Of a stretch of 64,000 nucleotides of DNA, positions 1-9,804 are shown piece by piece. Within the stretch, counting starts at the first letter, position 1. Each line of letters begins with the position of its first letter. The notes below the pieces were generated by a model. It had not been told where the DNA came from, did no database searches, and worked only from the letters and a program-made list of their open reading frames with translations. The stretch is from Massilia atriviolacea (GTDB taxonomy: Bacteria > Pseudomonadota > Gammaproteobacteria > Burkholderiales > Burkholderiaceae_D). Location of the stretch: positions 1 to 64,000 of the forward strand of contig NZ_RXLQ01000023.1 of NCBI RefSeq assembly GCF_003953935.1. Direction: 5' to 3'. Made by a program: the position numbers and the translations under genes.

Positions 1-67
1 GCTCGCGGCGCGTCAACTTCTTCTTGCTGGCAAACTCGACGTCTGCAAAGCTCGTCTGCTTCATCAT
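1..67 (-). CDS. IS5-family transposase, N-terminal 22 residues only
   Basis: The frame begins MMKQTSFADVEFASKKK and continues LTRRE to the window edge. IS5-subgroup transposases typically begin with MKQ-[ST]-F-A-x-x-x-[FY]-x-x-K-[KR]-K-x-T-R-[KR]-E, so the resemblance is good though very short. Two ATG codons (67 and 64) are possible starts. Only the N-terminus is visible, so I cannot say whether the DDE catalytic domain is intact. Confidence 0.55.
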   Translation of the reverse strand, partial: MMKQTSFADVEFASKKKLTRRE

Positions 68-149
68 TTCGGTGTTGGAGATGGGATGCGTAATTGTGCC
101 AGTTCTGCTCCTCACCTGGAACGGTCTGGTCGATTAAATCAGTGGTTCC
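1..149 (-). mobile_element. End of an IS5-family insertion sequence, cut by the window edge
   Basis: The minus strand starts at about 149 with GGAACCACTGATTTAATC, which looks like an IS5-type terminal repeat (they begin with GG). It then has about 80 bases of leader and an ATG at 67/64 that opens a transposase-like frame. The junction sequence is CCCTAGGG; CTAG matches the YTAR target preference known for IS5. The TAG in this junction is also the stop codon of glnE. The other end and most of the element lie outside the window, so the exact boundary (147-150) and the target duplication are inferred. Confidence 0.6.
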
Positions 150-2900
150 CTAGGGAAACACCGCCTCCCACAACTGCCGCACCGGCGCGGCGTGCTTCGC
201 CACTAGCGCGGCGTCGACGCGCGCATTGTCCTTGCCCTGCAAGCGCAGCTGGTGCTGCAGCTTGCGCATGGCGCGGTAGGCGTCGCCCACCGCCAGCGCC
301 AGGCCGGCGTCGATCAGGCCCAGGTCGGCGAACATGCGCAGCAGGCCGATATTGCCCAGATTAATAGTCAGCTGCGGATACTGCGCGCAATGCCGCAGCA
401 CCAGGTATTGCGACATGAATTCGACGTCGATCATGCCGCCCTCGTCCTGCTTGAGGTCGAACAAGCCGGCGCGTGGCGGATAGGCGTCGTGCATTTTCTT
501 GCGCATCTTCAGCACTTCCTGCTTGAGCTCGTCCGCGCGCACCGTGCGGTCGGTGCGCAGCACGCGCTCGCGCACGGCTTCGAAGCGCTCGCCGATGGCG
601 GCGTCGCCGGCGCAGAAGCGCGCGCGCGTGAGCGCCTGGTGCTCCCAGATCCAGGCCGAATTCTCCTGGTAGCGTTCGAACGCGGCCACGCTCGACACCA
701 GCATGCCGCTGGCGCCGTCCGGGCGCAGCGCGGTATCGATGTCGAACAGGATGCCGGCCGAGGTATGCGCCGTCATCCAGGTAATGAAGCGCTGGGCCAG
801 CTTGGCGTAGTTGCCGGGCGCTTCCTGGTCGTCGTCGTCGAACAGGAAGATCACGTCCAGGTCCGACACATAGCCGAGTTCCTTGCCGCCCAGCTTGCCG
901 TAAGCGATGACGGCGAAGCGCGGCACCTCGCGGTGGCGCGTGGCGATGGCCTGCCAGGCGGCATCGATGGTGGCGGCGACGATGGTGTCGGCCAGCGCCG
1001 ACAGGTAATCGGCCAGCTTTTCCACGGTCAGCTCGCCCGCCAGGTCTTGCGCCAGCAGGCGGAACAGTTGCGCGTGGTGGGCTTCGCGCAGGATATCCAT
1101 CTGGCGCTCGGTGTCGCCGGCGGCCGCGCCCAGCTGCTCCTTGAGTTCGGCGGCCAGGGCGGCACAGTCGGGCACGGCGCTGCGCACCCGTTCGTCGAGC
1201 AGTTCGTCGAGCACGAGCGGGTGCTGGGTCAGGAAGGTGGCGGCCCAGCCGCTGGCGTACATCATGCGGATCACCCGTTCCAGCGTGTGCGGATACTCGG
1301 TCAGCAGCGACAGGTAGGCCGAACGGCGCGCGATGGCTTCGAAAAACCCCAGCAGCCGGGTCAGGGTGGAACTGGCGCTGCCGGAGCCGGCTTCCTGCGC
1401 GGTCTTGCCGATCAGGGGCAGGGAAGCGTTGACCAGCGCCAGCAGGCGGGTGCGGCTCGCTTCGGGCAGGGCTTGCACCTTGCTCGACTGCCAGGTGCTC
1501 ATCAGGCGGCCGGCGGCGCCGCCGGCGTCGTCGAAGCCCAGTGCGCGCAGGTGGGCTTCGATGGCTTCGCGATTGTCGAGGTCGGCGCCGCCCCAGTTGC
1601 TGGCGCCGGGGTCGACCGTGTCCTTGGCCTGCTCCGACTTGTCGCTGAAGATGGCGTCGAACTGGGCGGCCACGAAGCGGCGCGTGTCTTCCAGCTGCGC
1701 CAGCAGGGTGGCGACGTCGGGCAGGCGCATCATCTGCGCGATGACGGCGCGGTCGGCCTCGCTGGCGGGCAGGGTGTGGGTCTGGGCGTCGTCCAGGTAT
1801 TGCAGGCGATGTTCGAGGTTGCGCAGGAAGCTGTAGGAGGCGAGCAATTGCTCGACCGTATCGAGCGGCAGCAATTCCTTGTCGGCCAGCACGCGCAGGG
1901 TGGCGCGGGTGGAGCGCTCGCGCAGGGCGGCGTCGCGCCCGCCCCGGATCAGCTGGAACACCTGGGCCAGGAATTCGATTTCGCGGATGCCGCCGCGCCC
2001 CAGCTTGACGTTGTTGCTGCGGTCCGGATGCAGGCGCTCCTGGCGGTCGACCTCGGCGCGGATCTGGGCGTGCATGGTGCGGATGGCGTCGATCACGCCA
2101 AAATCAAGATAGCGCCGGTACACGAAGGGATGGACGATGGCTTCCAGCGCGGCGATGTCGTCCGGCGCGCCGGTGACGGCGCGCGCCTTGACCCAGGCAT
2201 AGCGCTCCCATTCGCGGCCCTGCACGATCAGGTATTCCTCGACCATGTTCAGGCTGGCGACCAGGGGGCCGGAGTTGCCGTTCGGCCGCAGCGCCATGTC
2301 GACCCGGAAGGTGAAGCCGTCTTCGGTGATCTCGGACAGGGCGGCGATCAGCTTCTTGCCCAGGCGCGCGAAAAATTCGTGGTTCGACAGCTGGCGCTGG
2401 CCCTCGCCGGCGGCGGTGTCGCCGTCTTCCGGGTACACGAAGATCAGGTCGATGTCCGACGACACGTTCAGCTCGCCCCCGCCTTGCTTGCCCATCGCCA
2501 ACACAATCATTTCCTGCGGCAAGCCCGATTCGTAGCCGACCGGCATGCCGTGGCTGGCCACCTGCTCGGCCATGAGGGCGGCCAGGTGGGTGCGGATGGC
2601 AAAGTCGGCGAAGCCGGTCATGCTGGCGACCACTTCGGCCAGGTCGGCCTGGCCGTCCAGATCGCGCCGGATCAGGCCGCACACCAGCAGGTTGCGCAGG
2701 CGGCGCATGGCGCGCGCGGGCGGCAGCGGCGGGGCGCCCGGCCGGGCGTCGTCGAGCGCCAGGCGATCCAGCGTTTGCGCCAGATCAAGCTGGTCGAGCC
2801 GGCCCGCGCCGATGCTGGCAACTGCGCTTGCACGGCCCGGATCGGCCGCCAGCCAGCGTTGATAAAAGCGCGACAGCGGGGTCAGGGAGGCTGGAATCAT
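150..2900 (-). CDS. glnE: Bifunctional glutamine synthetase adenylyltransferase / adenylyl-removing enzyme GlnE
   Basis: A 916-residue protein, close to the usual length of about 940. GlnE adds AMP to glutamine synthetase when glutamine is plentiful and removes it when nitrogen is short, under control of PII. Two nucleotidyltransferase halves are visible: an N-terminal one with GELNVSSDIDLIFVYPED (about residues 142-159; deadenylylation domain) and a C-terminal one with GKLGGKELGYVSDLDVIFLF (about 667-687; adenylylation domain). The paired acidic residues of each (DID, DLD) are present. The final residues are AVFP and the TAG stop lies in the junction with the IS5-type element. The gene is divergent from yhdP. 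Start chosen at ATG 2900; no strong ribosome site is visible. Confidence 0.96.
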   Translation of the reverse strand: MIPASLTPLSRFYQRWLAADPGRASAVASIGAGRLDQLDLAQTLDRLALDDARPGAPPLPPARAMRRLRNLLVCGLIRRDLDGQADLAEVVASMTGFADFAIRTHLAALMAEQVASHGMPVGYESGLPQEMIVLAMGKQGGGELNVSSDIDLIFVYPEDGDTAAGEGQRQLSNHEFFARLGKKLIAALSEITEDGFTFRVDMALRPNGNSGPLVASLNMVEEYLIVQGREWERYAWVKARAVTGAPDDIAALEAIVHPFVYRRYLDFGVIDAIRTMHAQIRAEVDRQERLHPDRSNNVKLGRGGIREIEFLAQVFQLIRGGRDAALRERSTRATLRVLADKELLPLDTVEQLLASYSFLRNLEHRLQYLDDAQTHTLPASEADRAVIAQMMRLPDVATLLAQLEDTRRFVAAQFDAIFSDKSEQAKDTVDPGASNWGGADLDNREAIEAHLRALGFDDAGGAAGRLMSTWQSSKVQALPEASRTRLLALVNASLPLIGKTAQEAGSGSASSTLTRLLGFFEAIARRSAYLSLLTEYPHTLERVIRMMYASGWAATFLTQHPLVLDELLDERVRSAVPDCAALAAELKEQLGAAAGDTERQMDILREAHHAQLFRLLAQDLAGELTVEKLADYLSALADTIVAATIDAAWQAIATRHREVPRFAVIAYGKLGGKELGYVSDLDVIFLFDDDDQEAPGNYAKLAQRFITWMTAHTSAGILFDIDTALRPDGASGMLVSSVAAFERYQENSAWIWEHQALTRARFCAGDAAIGERFEAVRERVLRTDRTVRADELKQEVLKMRKKMHDAYPPRAGLFDLKQDEGGMIDVEFMSQYLVLRHCAQYPQLTINLGNIGLLRMFADLGLIDAGLALAVGDAYRAMRKLQHQLRLQGKDNARVDAALVAKHAAPVRQLWEAVFP

Positions 2901-3092
2901 TGTTTGGCTTGTGGAAATGGTAAGTGAAAGTCGGGTTCAGCGCGGCTTGTATAAGGTAAAATGGCCGGTCCGCGACAGGATGGGCCGCGCTACGGTGAGG
3001 ATCAGGACGATGGTAAGGGAGCCTGCGGGATTCACGCAAGCGCAACCTTATTGCACTACATTTATACGGCGGGACCCTTTATCAGCTTATTG

Positions 3093-6000
3093 ATGCACAC
3101 ACCGGAAGCACAGGAGGCCACGGAGCACCTGCCCATCGCAGAGCGCTGGCGGCGGCTGCGTTCCGCCTATCGGGCGTGCAACCGTGCCAGCCATCATGTG
3201 CTGGGCTTCACGATCAAGCTGGCGCTGCTGGTGTACTTCCTGTTCACCATCGTGTTCCTGGCGCTGCGCTACCTGATTCTGCCGAATATTGACTATTACA
3301 AGGGCAATATCGAGCGCATCGCCAGCCGCGCGCTGGGCAGCGACGTCACCATTACCCGGATTTATGCCTCCTGGCGCGGCTTGCGCCCGAACCTGTTCCT
3401 GGGCGACGTGATCGTGCGCGACCCGGGCGGGCGCCAGGTACTGAGCCTGCCGAGCGTGTCGGCCACCCTGTCGTGGTGGAGCGTGCCGACCCTGGAACCG
3501 CGCTTTTACTCGCTGGAGATCATCCGCCCCGACCTCGACATCCGGCGCGATGGCGCCGGCCAGCTGTTCGTGGCCGGCATGCCCATCAAGCCGGGCGCGG
3601 CGGGCGACGCCGGTGGCGCCGACTGGGCCTTCAAGCAGCGCCAGATCCTGATCCGCGAAGGGCGGGTGCAGTGGACCGACCAGCTGCGCGGCGCCCCGGT
3701 GCTGGCGCTGGAGAACGTCGACCTGGTGCTGAAGAACCGCTGGCAGCACCACCGCTTCGGCCTGCGCGCCACGCCGCCGGCCAGCCTGGCCGGCCCGCTC
3801 GACGTGCGCGCCGACTTCAAGCATCCGCGCTTCACGGCGCGCATGGCCGACGTGCGCCAGTGGAAAGGCGAGCTGTACGCCGATCTGGCCGATACCGACC
3901 TGTCCGCCTGGGCCCCTTACCTCGATTACCCGGTGAAAATCAGCCAGGGCCAGGGATCGGTGCGCGCCTGGCTGAGCCTGGACCGGGCCAAGCTGGCCGG
4001 ATTCACCGCCGACGTGGCGCTGGCCGGCGTGTCGGCGCAACTGGGGGCCGACCTGCCGGAGCTCCAGCTGACGCGCGTGCGCGGCCGCCTGTCCGCGCGC
4101 GAAACCTTTGCCGCCGGCAGCAACCGGGGCACCCCGGCTTTCGGCGCGCACGGCCACGAAGTGACGCTCAGCGATTTTTCCCTGCTCACCGCCGACGGCC
4201 TGAGCCTGGCGCCGACCACCCTGTCCGAGTCCTACACCCCGGCGCGCGGCAAGGCGCCCGAGCGGGTGAAAGTGAGTGCCCGCCAACTCGACCTGGAAAC
4301 CCTGGCGCGCCTGGCCGCCCAGCTGCCGCTCAGCGCCGTGCAGCGCGAGTTGCTGGGGGATGGCGGCCTGCGCGGCAAGATCAGCGATTTTTCGGCCGAG
4401 TGGCAGGGCAAGTTCCCGGACATCGCCAGTTACCGCGTGCGCGGCAAGCTCGACGGCCTGAGCATGCGCGCCCAGCCGGCCCGCCTGGCCGTGACCAGGA
4501 CGGCGAGCACGCCCGCGCGCGCCGCGTTTCCGCCGATTCCCGGCATCGAGAACCTGTCCGGCACGCTGGACGCGAGCGAGAAGGGCGGCACGATCGCCCT
4601 CGATTCGCAGCAACTGGTGCTGCAATTGCCGGCCTGGTTCGCCGACCCGGCCATGGCCTTCGAGCAATTCGACGCGCGCGCGCGCTGGACCTTTGCGCCG
4701 GAAAACAAATTGCTGGTGGACCTGGAGCGCCTGAATTTCACGCAGGGCGCGCTGAGCGCTTCGCTGTCGGGCACGCACCAGATGACCCTGGGTTCGGCGC
4801 CGGGCAAGCCGGCCGACATCGTCGACGTCAGCGGCACCCTGTCCGGCTTTGCGATTAACACCATCGGCCGCTACCTGCCCCTGAAAACCCCGGAACACCT
4901 GCGCGACTGGCTGACCGGCGCGCTGGAAGACGGCATGGCGCAGGACGCCACCTTCCGCCTGCGCGGCGACCTGGCCCACTTCCCGTTCCGCAGCAATACG
5001 CCGAGCGAGCGCAAGGGCGAGTTCCGGGTCGGCGGCCGCCTGGAAAAGGCCAAACTGAACTATGCGCCCGGCCATGTCGCGCCCGACGGCGTGGCGCCGG
5101 TGTGGCCGCAGGCCGAGCAGATCGACGGCAGCTTCCTGTTCGAACGCGCGCGCATGGAAATCAAGGGCGACACGGCGCGCACCCGTGGCGTGGCCCTGAG
5201 CGCGGTCACAGCCGTGATTGCCGACCTGGCCGACCCGGACAAGGTGCTGGAGATCGACGGCAACGCCGCCGGGCCGCTGCAGGAATTCCTCGGTTATATG
5301 GAAGCGAGCCCGGTGCTGAACTGGATCGGGCGCTTTACCGAACACACGCGCGCCACCGGCAACGCCAGGCTGGGCCTCAAGCTGCAATTGCCGCTGAACC
5401 ACCTGATCGAATCGAAGGTGCAGGGCACCTTGCAGCTGATGAACAACGACGTGGTGCTGTTCGATCCCTTGCCGCCGCTGCAATCGGCCATCGGCAAGCT
5501 CGAATTCAATGAAAAAGGCATCAACCTGAACGGCGTCGGCGCCAGTTTCCTGGGCGGCCCGCTGGCGCTGACCGGCGGCAGCGGCCGCGACAACACCATC
5601 GTGATCAAGCTGGCCGGCACCGCCACCGCCGACGGCATCCGCAAGACCTATCCCTCGGCCGCCATGCAGCATGTGCTGGGGCTGGTCTCGGGCGGGGCGC
5701 GCTACACCGGCTCGGTGGTGGTGCACGATCACCAGGCCCAGGTGACGGTCGACTCGACCCTGGCCGGCATGGGCGTGGACTTGCCGGCCCCGCTCAACAA
5801 GGCTGCCGCCGACAGCCTGCCCCTGCATTTCACCCTGACCGGCTTGCCGGGCGCGGAACCCGGGGTGGCGCGCGACGAAATCCGGCTGGCGCTCGGTCCG
5901 CACATGGGCGCGCGCTACCAGCGCATCAAGCTGGGCAAGGGGCCGTGGAAGGTCGAGAGCGGCGGCATCGGCGTCAACGTGCCGGCCCCGGCACCGGACT

Positions 6001-7298
6001 TCGGCCTGATGGTCAATGCCGAGATGAAGAGCCTGAACGTCGACCAGTGGATCGCGATCGGCGCTTCGGTGGCGCACGCCGCGCCCGAGCCGGCCGCTGC
6101 CGACGCGGCGGGCGGCACCTCGGTGGACGGCGGCATGGACCTGGCCCAGTACGTGGTGGCCGACGTGCTGGCCGCGCGCGCGAGCGAACTGATCATTAGC
6201 GAGCGCAAGCTCGACAACGTGGTGGTGGGCGCCTCGCACGTGAAGGATACCTGGCAAGCCAACATCGATGCGCGCCAGGTGGCCGGCCACCTGACCTGGG
6301 TCGAGGGACCGAGCGGCCAGGGCCTGGGCAAGGTGACCGCGCGCCTGGCCTCGCTGATCATTCCCGAATCGGCCGCCGCCGGCGTGAAGGACTTGCTCGA
6401 AGGCGGCAAGAGCGCGGCGGCCACCATTCCCGCGCTCGATATCGTGGCCGAGCATTTCGAACTGTTCAACAAGAAACTCGGGCGCCTGGAACTGGTCGCC
6501 AGCAATGCCCAGCTGGCCAGCGGGCGCGAGTGGCAGATCAACCGCTTGCTGCTGTCCAATCCCGACGGCGTGCTGCGCAGCACCGGCAAATGGGTGACCG
6601 GGGAAGGGCAGAGCAACACCAGCCTGAACTTCGTGCTCGACATCGAAGATGCCGGCAAGCTGCTGGACCGTTTCGGCTTCCCGGAAACGCTGCGGCGCGG
6701 CAAGGGCAAGCTGTCGGGCGACATCGCCTGGAACGGCTTGCCGTATTCGCTCGATATTCCCAGCCTGTCGGGCAAGATCGACATGAATGTGGCTTCCGGC
6801 CAATTTCTCAAGCAAGACCCGGGCGCGGCCAAGCTGCTCGGCGTGCTGAGCCTGCAAATGCTGCCGCGCCTGCTCAAGCTCGACTTCCACGATGTGTTTT
6901 CGGAAGGGCTGGCCTTCGACGGCATCAGCGCCAATGCCAGCATCACGCGCGGGGTGGCGCGCACCGATAACCTCAAGATGCATGGCGTGGCCGCCACCGT
7001 GCTGATGGCCGGCACCGCCGACATTGCCAACGAATCGGCCAACCTGCACGTGGTGGTGATTCCCGAATTCAACCTGGGCACCGGGCCGCTGGTGTATGCG
7101 CTGGCGGTCAATCCGGTGGTCGGGCTGGGCAGTTTTCTCGCGCAACTGTTCCTGCGCGCGCCGGTGATGAAGGCCCTGACCTACGAAATGCAGATCACCG
7201 GCCCGTGGAAGGCGCCCGTGATCACCAAGCTGGGCGCGCCGAAAGGCCCGCCGCCGCTGGTTTTGCCGGCGACCAATGTGAAACCCCAGACCAACTGA
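3093..7298 (+). CDS. yhdP: YhdP family AsmA-like envelope protein
   Basis: About 1401 residues, the usual size of proteobacterial YhdP (about 1270-1400). One membrane segment (about residues 36-60, rich in L, V and F) is followed by a very long periplasmic beta-rich region typical of bridge-like AsmA family lipid-transport proteins. It ends with the family hallmark TYEMQITGPWKAPVI. In enterobacteria YhdP helps move phospholipid to the outer membrane; the same role here is by family. ATG 3093 gives the conserved-looking N-terminus MHTPEAQEATEHL. The frame is open back to an ATG at 2961, but that codon lies in a TAAAAT sequence that looks like a promoter -10, so the shorter start is preferred. 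Divergent from glnE. Confidence 0.88.
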   Translation: MHTPEAQEATEHLPIAERWRRLRSAYRACNRASHHVLGFTIKLALLVYFLFTIVFLALRYLILPNIDYYKGNIERIASRALGSDVTITRIYASWRGLRPNLFLGDVIVRDPGGRQVLSLPSVSATLSWWSVPTLEPRFYSLEIIRPDLDIRRDGAGQLFVAGMPIKPGAAGDAGGADWAFKQRQILIREGRVQWTDQLRGAPVLALENVDLVLKNRWQHHRFGLRATPPASLAGPLDVRADFKHPRFTARMADVRQWKGELYADLADTDLSAWAPYLDYPVKISQGQGSVRAWLSLDRAKLAGFTADVALAGVSAQLGADLPELQLTRVRGRLSARETFAAGSNRGTPAFGAHGHEVTLSDFSLLTADGLSLAPTTLSESYTPARGKAPERVKVSARQLDLETLARLAAQLPLSAVQRELLGDGGLRGKISDFSAEWQGKFPDIASYRVRGKLDGLSMRAQPARLAVTRTASTPARAAFPPIPGIENLSGTLDASEKGGTIALDSQQLVLQLPAWFADPAMAFEQFDARARWTFAPENKLLVDLERLNFTQGALSASLSGTHQMTLGSAPGKPADIVDVSGTLSGFAINTIGRYLPLKTPEHLRDWLTGALEDGMAQDATFRLRGDLAHFPFRSNTPSERKGEFRVGGRLEKAKLNYAPGHVAPDGVAPVWPQAEQIDGSFLFERARMEIKGDTARTRGVALSAVTAVIADLADPDKVLEIDGNAAGPLQEFLGYMEASPVLNWIGRFTEHTRATGNARLGLKLQLPLNHLIESKVQGTLQLMNNDVVLFDPLPPLQSAIGKLEFNEKGINLNGVGASFLGGPLALTGGSGRDNTIVIKLAGTATADGIRKTYPSAAMQHVLGLVSGGARYTGSVVVHDHQAQVTVDSTLAGMGVDLPAPLNKAAADSLPLHFTLTGLPGAEPGVARDEIRLALGPHMGARYQRIKLGKGPWKVESGGIGVNVPAPAPDFGLMVNAEMKSLNVDQWIAIGASVAHAAPEPAAADAAGGTSVDGGMDLAQYVVADVLAARASELIISERKLDNVVVGASHVKDTWQANIDARQVAGHLTWVEGPSGQGLGKVTARLASLIIPESAAAGVKDLLEGGKSAAATIPALDIVAEHFELFNKKLGRLELVASNAQLASGREWQINRLLLSNPDGVLRSTGKWVTGEGQSNTSLNFVLDIEDAGKLLDRFGFPETLRRGKGKLSGDIAWNGLPYSLDIPSLSGKIDMNVASGQFLKQDPGAAKLLGVLSLQMLPRLLKLDFHDVFSEGLAFDGISANASITRGVARTDNLKMHGVAATVLMAGTADIANESANLHVVVIPEFNLGTGPLVYALAVNPVVGLGSFLAQLFLRAPVMKALTYEMQITGPWKAPVITKLGAPKGPPPLVLPATNVKPQTN

Positions 7299-7333
7299 AC
7301 AGACGACCGGCACGACCGGCGGGAGACAGGCAG

Positions 7334-8131
7334 ATGACGACCGTGGCCGCAGTACAAATGATCAGCACGCCCGATGTGGCGGAGAACATCGCCAGCGCCA
7401 CCCGGCTGGTGGGCCAGGCGGCCGCGCGCGGCGCCACCCTGGTGAGCTTGCCGGAATACTGGCCGATCATGGGCATGAGCGACAGCGACAAGGTGGCCCA
7501 CGCCGAAGCGCCCGGGGCCGGCCCGATCCAGGCCTGCATGGCCGCCTGCGCGCGCGAGCACGGCATCTGGCTGATCGGCGGCACGCTGCCGCTGGTCTCG
7601 CCCGACGCCGGACGGGTGATGAACACCACCCTGGTGTACGACCCGCAGGGCCGGCCGGTGCAGCGCTACGACAAGATCCACCTGTTCGGCTTTACCAAGG
7701 GTAGCGAAAGCTACGACGAGGCGCGCACCATCGTGCCGGGCGAGGCGGTGGCGGCCTTCGAGGCGCCGTTCGGGCGGGTCGGCCTGTCGGTCTGCTACGA
7801 CCTGCGCTTTCCCGAGCTGTACCGCGCCATGGGCGAGTGCGCGCTGATCGTGGTCACCGCCGCCTTCACCCACACCACCGGCCTGGCGCACTGGGAAGTG
7901 CTGCTGCGCGCGCGCGCCATCGAAAACCAGTGCTATGTGCTGGCCTCGGCCCAGGGCGGCACCCACCAGAACGGCCGCCGCACCTTCGGCCACAGCATGC
8001 TGATCGACCCCTGGGGCGAGGTCAAGGCGGTGCTGGACGAGGGCGAAGGCATCGTCAGCGGCACGCTCGACGCGGCCTTCCTGGCGGGCGTGCGCGAAAG
8101 CTTGCCCGCACTCAAGCACAGGAAGCTGTGA
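7334..8131 (+). CDS. Carbon-nitrogen hydrolase (nitrilase superfamily, Nit1/Nit2-like)
   Basis: 265 residues, the normal size of a single nitrilase domain. The catalytic triad is in place: Glu41 (LVSLPEYWP), Lys114 (RYDKIHLF) and Cys154 ([13 protein letters not shown]). The RFPELYR context is that of the Nit/YafV-type omega-amidases and deaminated-glutathione amidases, so a metabolite-repair amidase acting in the cytoplasm is likely; the substrate cannot be read from sequence. The frame is open further upstream, but ATG 7334 follows GGGAGACAGGCAG, a good ribosome site. It lies 35 bases after yhdP and 70 bases before tldD, a neighbourhood common in Burkholderiales. Confidence 0.9.
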   Translation: MTTVAAVQMISTPDVAENIASATRLVGQAAARGATLVSLPEYWPIMGMSDSDKVAHAEAPGAGPIQACMAACAREHGIWLIGGTLPLVSPDAGRVMNTTLVYDPQGRPVQRYDKIHLFGFTKGSESYDEARTIVPGEAVAAFEAPFGRVGLSVCYDLRFPELYRAMGECALIVVTAAFTHTTGLAHWEVLLRARAIENQCYVLASAQGGTHQNGRRTFGHSMLIDPWGEVKAVLDEGEGIVSGTLDAAFLAGVRESLPALKHRKL

Positions 8132-8201
8132 GCGACGCTGTGAGCTACCGTTATGGGCCGACTATGGCACAATGCCTGATCCACACTGAAAGACCCGCAA
8201 A

Positions 8202-9662
8202 ATGACACCGTTCGAACCGAATCTCTCCTCCCTGGCTGTCGCGCGCGATGTGCTGCTGACGCCGTTTGGCCTGGACGAAGGCAAGCTGCTCTCCACCCTG
8301 GGCACCATGTTCACCCACAAGGTCGATTACGCCGACCTGTATTTCCAGTTCACCAAGAGCGAATCCTGGAGCCTGGAAGAAGGCATCGTCAAGACCGGCA
8401 GTTTTTCGATTGACCAGGGTGTCGGCGTGCGCGCCGTGTCCGGCGACAAGACCGCCTTCTCGTACTCCGATGAAATCTCGGAACGCGCCCTGCTGGACGC
8501 GGCCGCCGCCACGCGCACCATTGCGCGCGCCGGGGCCGGCAAGATCAAGGTGGCGTCCGCGATGACCCAGGTGGGCGGGCGCTCGCTCTACCTGCCCAAC
8601 GACCCGCTCGCCTCGCTCGACGCGACCGCCAAGGTCAAGCTGTTGGAACGCGTGGAAAAAATGGCGCGCGCCAAGGACCCGCGCGTGGTGCAGGTCATGG
8701 CGGGCCTGGCCGGCGAATACGACGTGGTGCTGGTGGTGCGCAGCGATGGCGTGCTGGCGGCCGATATCCGTCCGCTGGTGCGGGTGTCGGTGACGGTCAT
8801 CGTCGAGCAGAACGGCCGGCGCGAAATGGGTTCCTCCGGCGGCGGCGGGCGCTACAACTACGGCTACTTCGACGACGCGCTGCTGGAGCGCTACGCCGAC
8901 GAGGCGGTCAAGGCGGCCGTGGTCAACCTGGACGCGCGTCCGGCGCCGGCCGGGCCGATGACCATCGTGCTGGGACCGGGCTGGCCCGGCGTGCTGCTGC
9001 ACGAAGCGATCGGCCATGGCCTGGAGGGCGACTTCAACCGCAAGGGATCGTCGGCGTTTTCGGGCCGCATCGGCGAGCGCGTGGCGGCCAAGGGCGTGAC
9101 CGTGGTCGACGACGGCACCCTGGCCGACCGCCGCGGTTCGCTGAACATGGATGACGAAGGCAATCCGACCCAGTGCACCACCCTGATCGAGGATGGCATC
9201 CTGAAAGGCTACATCCAGGACACCATGAATGCGCGCCTGATGAAGATGCCGGTGACCGGCAACGCGCGCCGCGAATCGTTCGCGCACCTGCCGATGCCGC
9301 GCATGACCAACACCTATATGCTCGGCGGCGACAAGGACCCGGAAGAAATCCTGGCCTCGGTCAAGAACGGCTTGTACGCGGTCAATTTCGGCGGCGGCCA
9401 GGTCGATATCACGAACGGCAAGTTCGTGTTCTCGGCCAGCGAAGCCTACATGATCGAAAACGGCAAGGTCACCTACCCGGTCAAGGGCGCGACCCTGATC
9501 GGCAACGGTCCGGACGTGCTCAACCGCGTATCGATGATCGGCAACGACATGCGCCTCGATTCGGGCGTGGGCGTGTGCGGCAAGGAAGGCCAGAGTGTGC
9601 CGGTGGGCGTGGGCCAGCCGACCCTGCGCATCGAAGACGTGATCGTGGGCGGTACCGCGTAA
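8202..9662 (+). CDS. tldD: Metalloprotease subunit TldD
   Basis: 486 residues, matching TldD (481 in E. coli). It carries the zinc-binding HEAIGH at residues 267-272, followed by the conserved [14 protein letters not shown]. TldD forms a heterodimer with TldE/PmbA and degrades unfolded peptides. It matures modified peptides such as microcin B17 and degrades CcdA in E. coli. The pmbA partner is not in this window, which is normal because the two genes are usually unlinked. The product is cytoplasmic; no signal peptide is seen. Confidence 0.96.
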   Translation: MTPFEPNLSSLAVARDVLLTPFGLDEGKLLSTLGTMFTHKVDYADLYFQFTKSESWSLEEGIVKTGSFSIDQGVGVRAVSGDKTAFSYSDEISERALLDAAAATRTIARAGAGKIKVASAMTQVGGRSLYLPNDPLASLDATAKVKLLERVEKMARAKDPRVVQVMAGLAGEYDVVLVVRSDGVLAADIRPLVRVSVTVIVEQNGRREMGSSGGGGRYNYGYFDDALLERYADEAVKAAVVNLDARPAPAGPMTIVLGPGWPGVLLHEAIGHGLEGDFNRKGSSAFSGRIGERVAAKGVTVVDDGTLADRRGSLNMDDEGNPTQCTTLIEDGILKGYIQDTMNARLMKMPVTGNARRESFAHLPMPRMTNTYMLGGDKDPEEILASVKNGLYAVNFGGGQVDITNGKFVFSASEAYMIENGKVTYPVKGATLIGNGPDVLNRVSMIGNDMRLDSGVGVCGKEGQSVPVGVGQPTLRIEDVIVGGTA

Positions 9663-9747
9663 GTAAGACCTTCGTTCGCCCGCACAGGCAAATCTGGGCG
9701 GCCCTCAGCGGCAAGCCCGGTCCATTCCGGTGCCGTCGCGGTGCTTG

Positions 9748-9773
9748 CCAGGGCGCACTTCGGTGCGCCCTGG
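9748..9773. terminator. Hairpin between convergent tldD and TonB receptor gene
   Basis: A perfect 11-bp stem, CCAGGGCGCAC / GTGCGCCCTGG, closed by a C-TTCG-G tetraloop. It lies between the stops of the plus-strand tldD and the minus-strand receptor gene, so it can serve both. No run of T follows on either strand, so it may be a folded 3' end or a weak terminator. Confidence 0.6.
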
Positions 9774-9804
9774 GCATGTCTGGCGGGCCGTTTGGTGCCC
9801 GCGC

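Noticed and set aside
252-2927. 891-codon open frame on the plus strand opposite glnE
   Set aside because: It is the complement of glnE; composition is His/Gln/Gly/Ala-rich with no domain, and glnE is certain. High GC leaves long antisense frames.
3087-7313. 1408-codon open frame opposite yhdP
   Set aside because: Antisense shadow of yhdP, rich in His, Arg and Gln with no recognisable domains.
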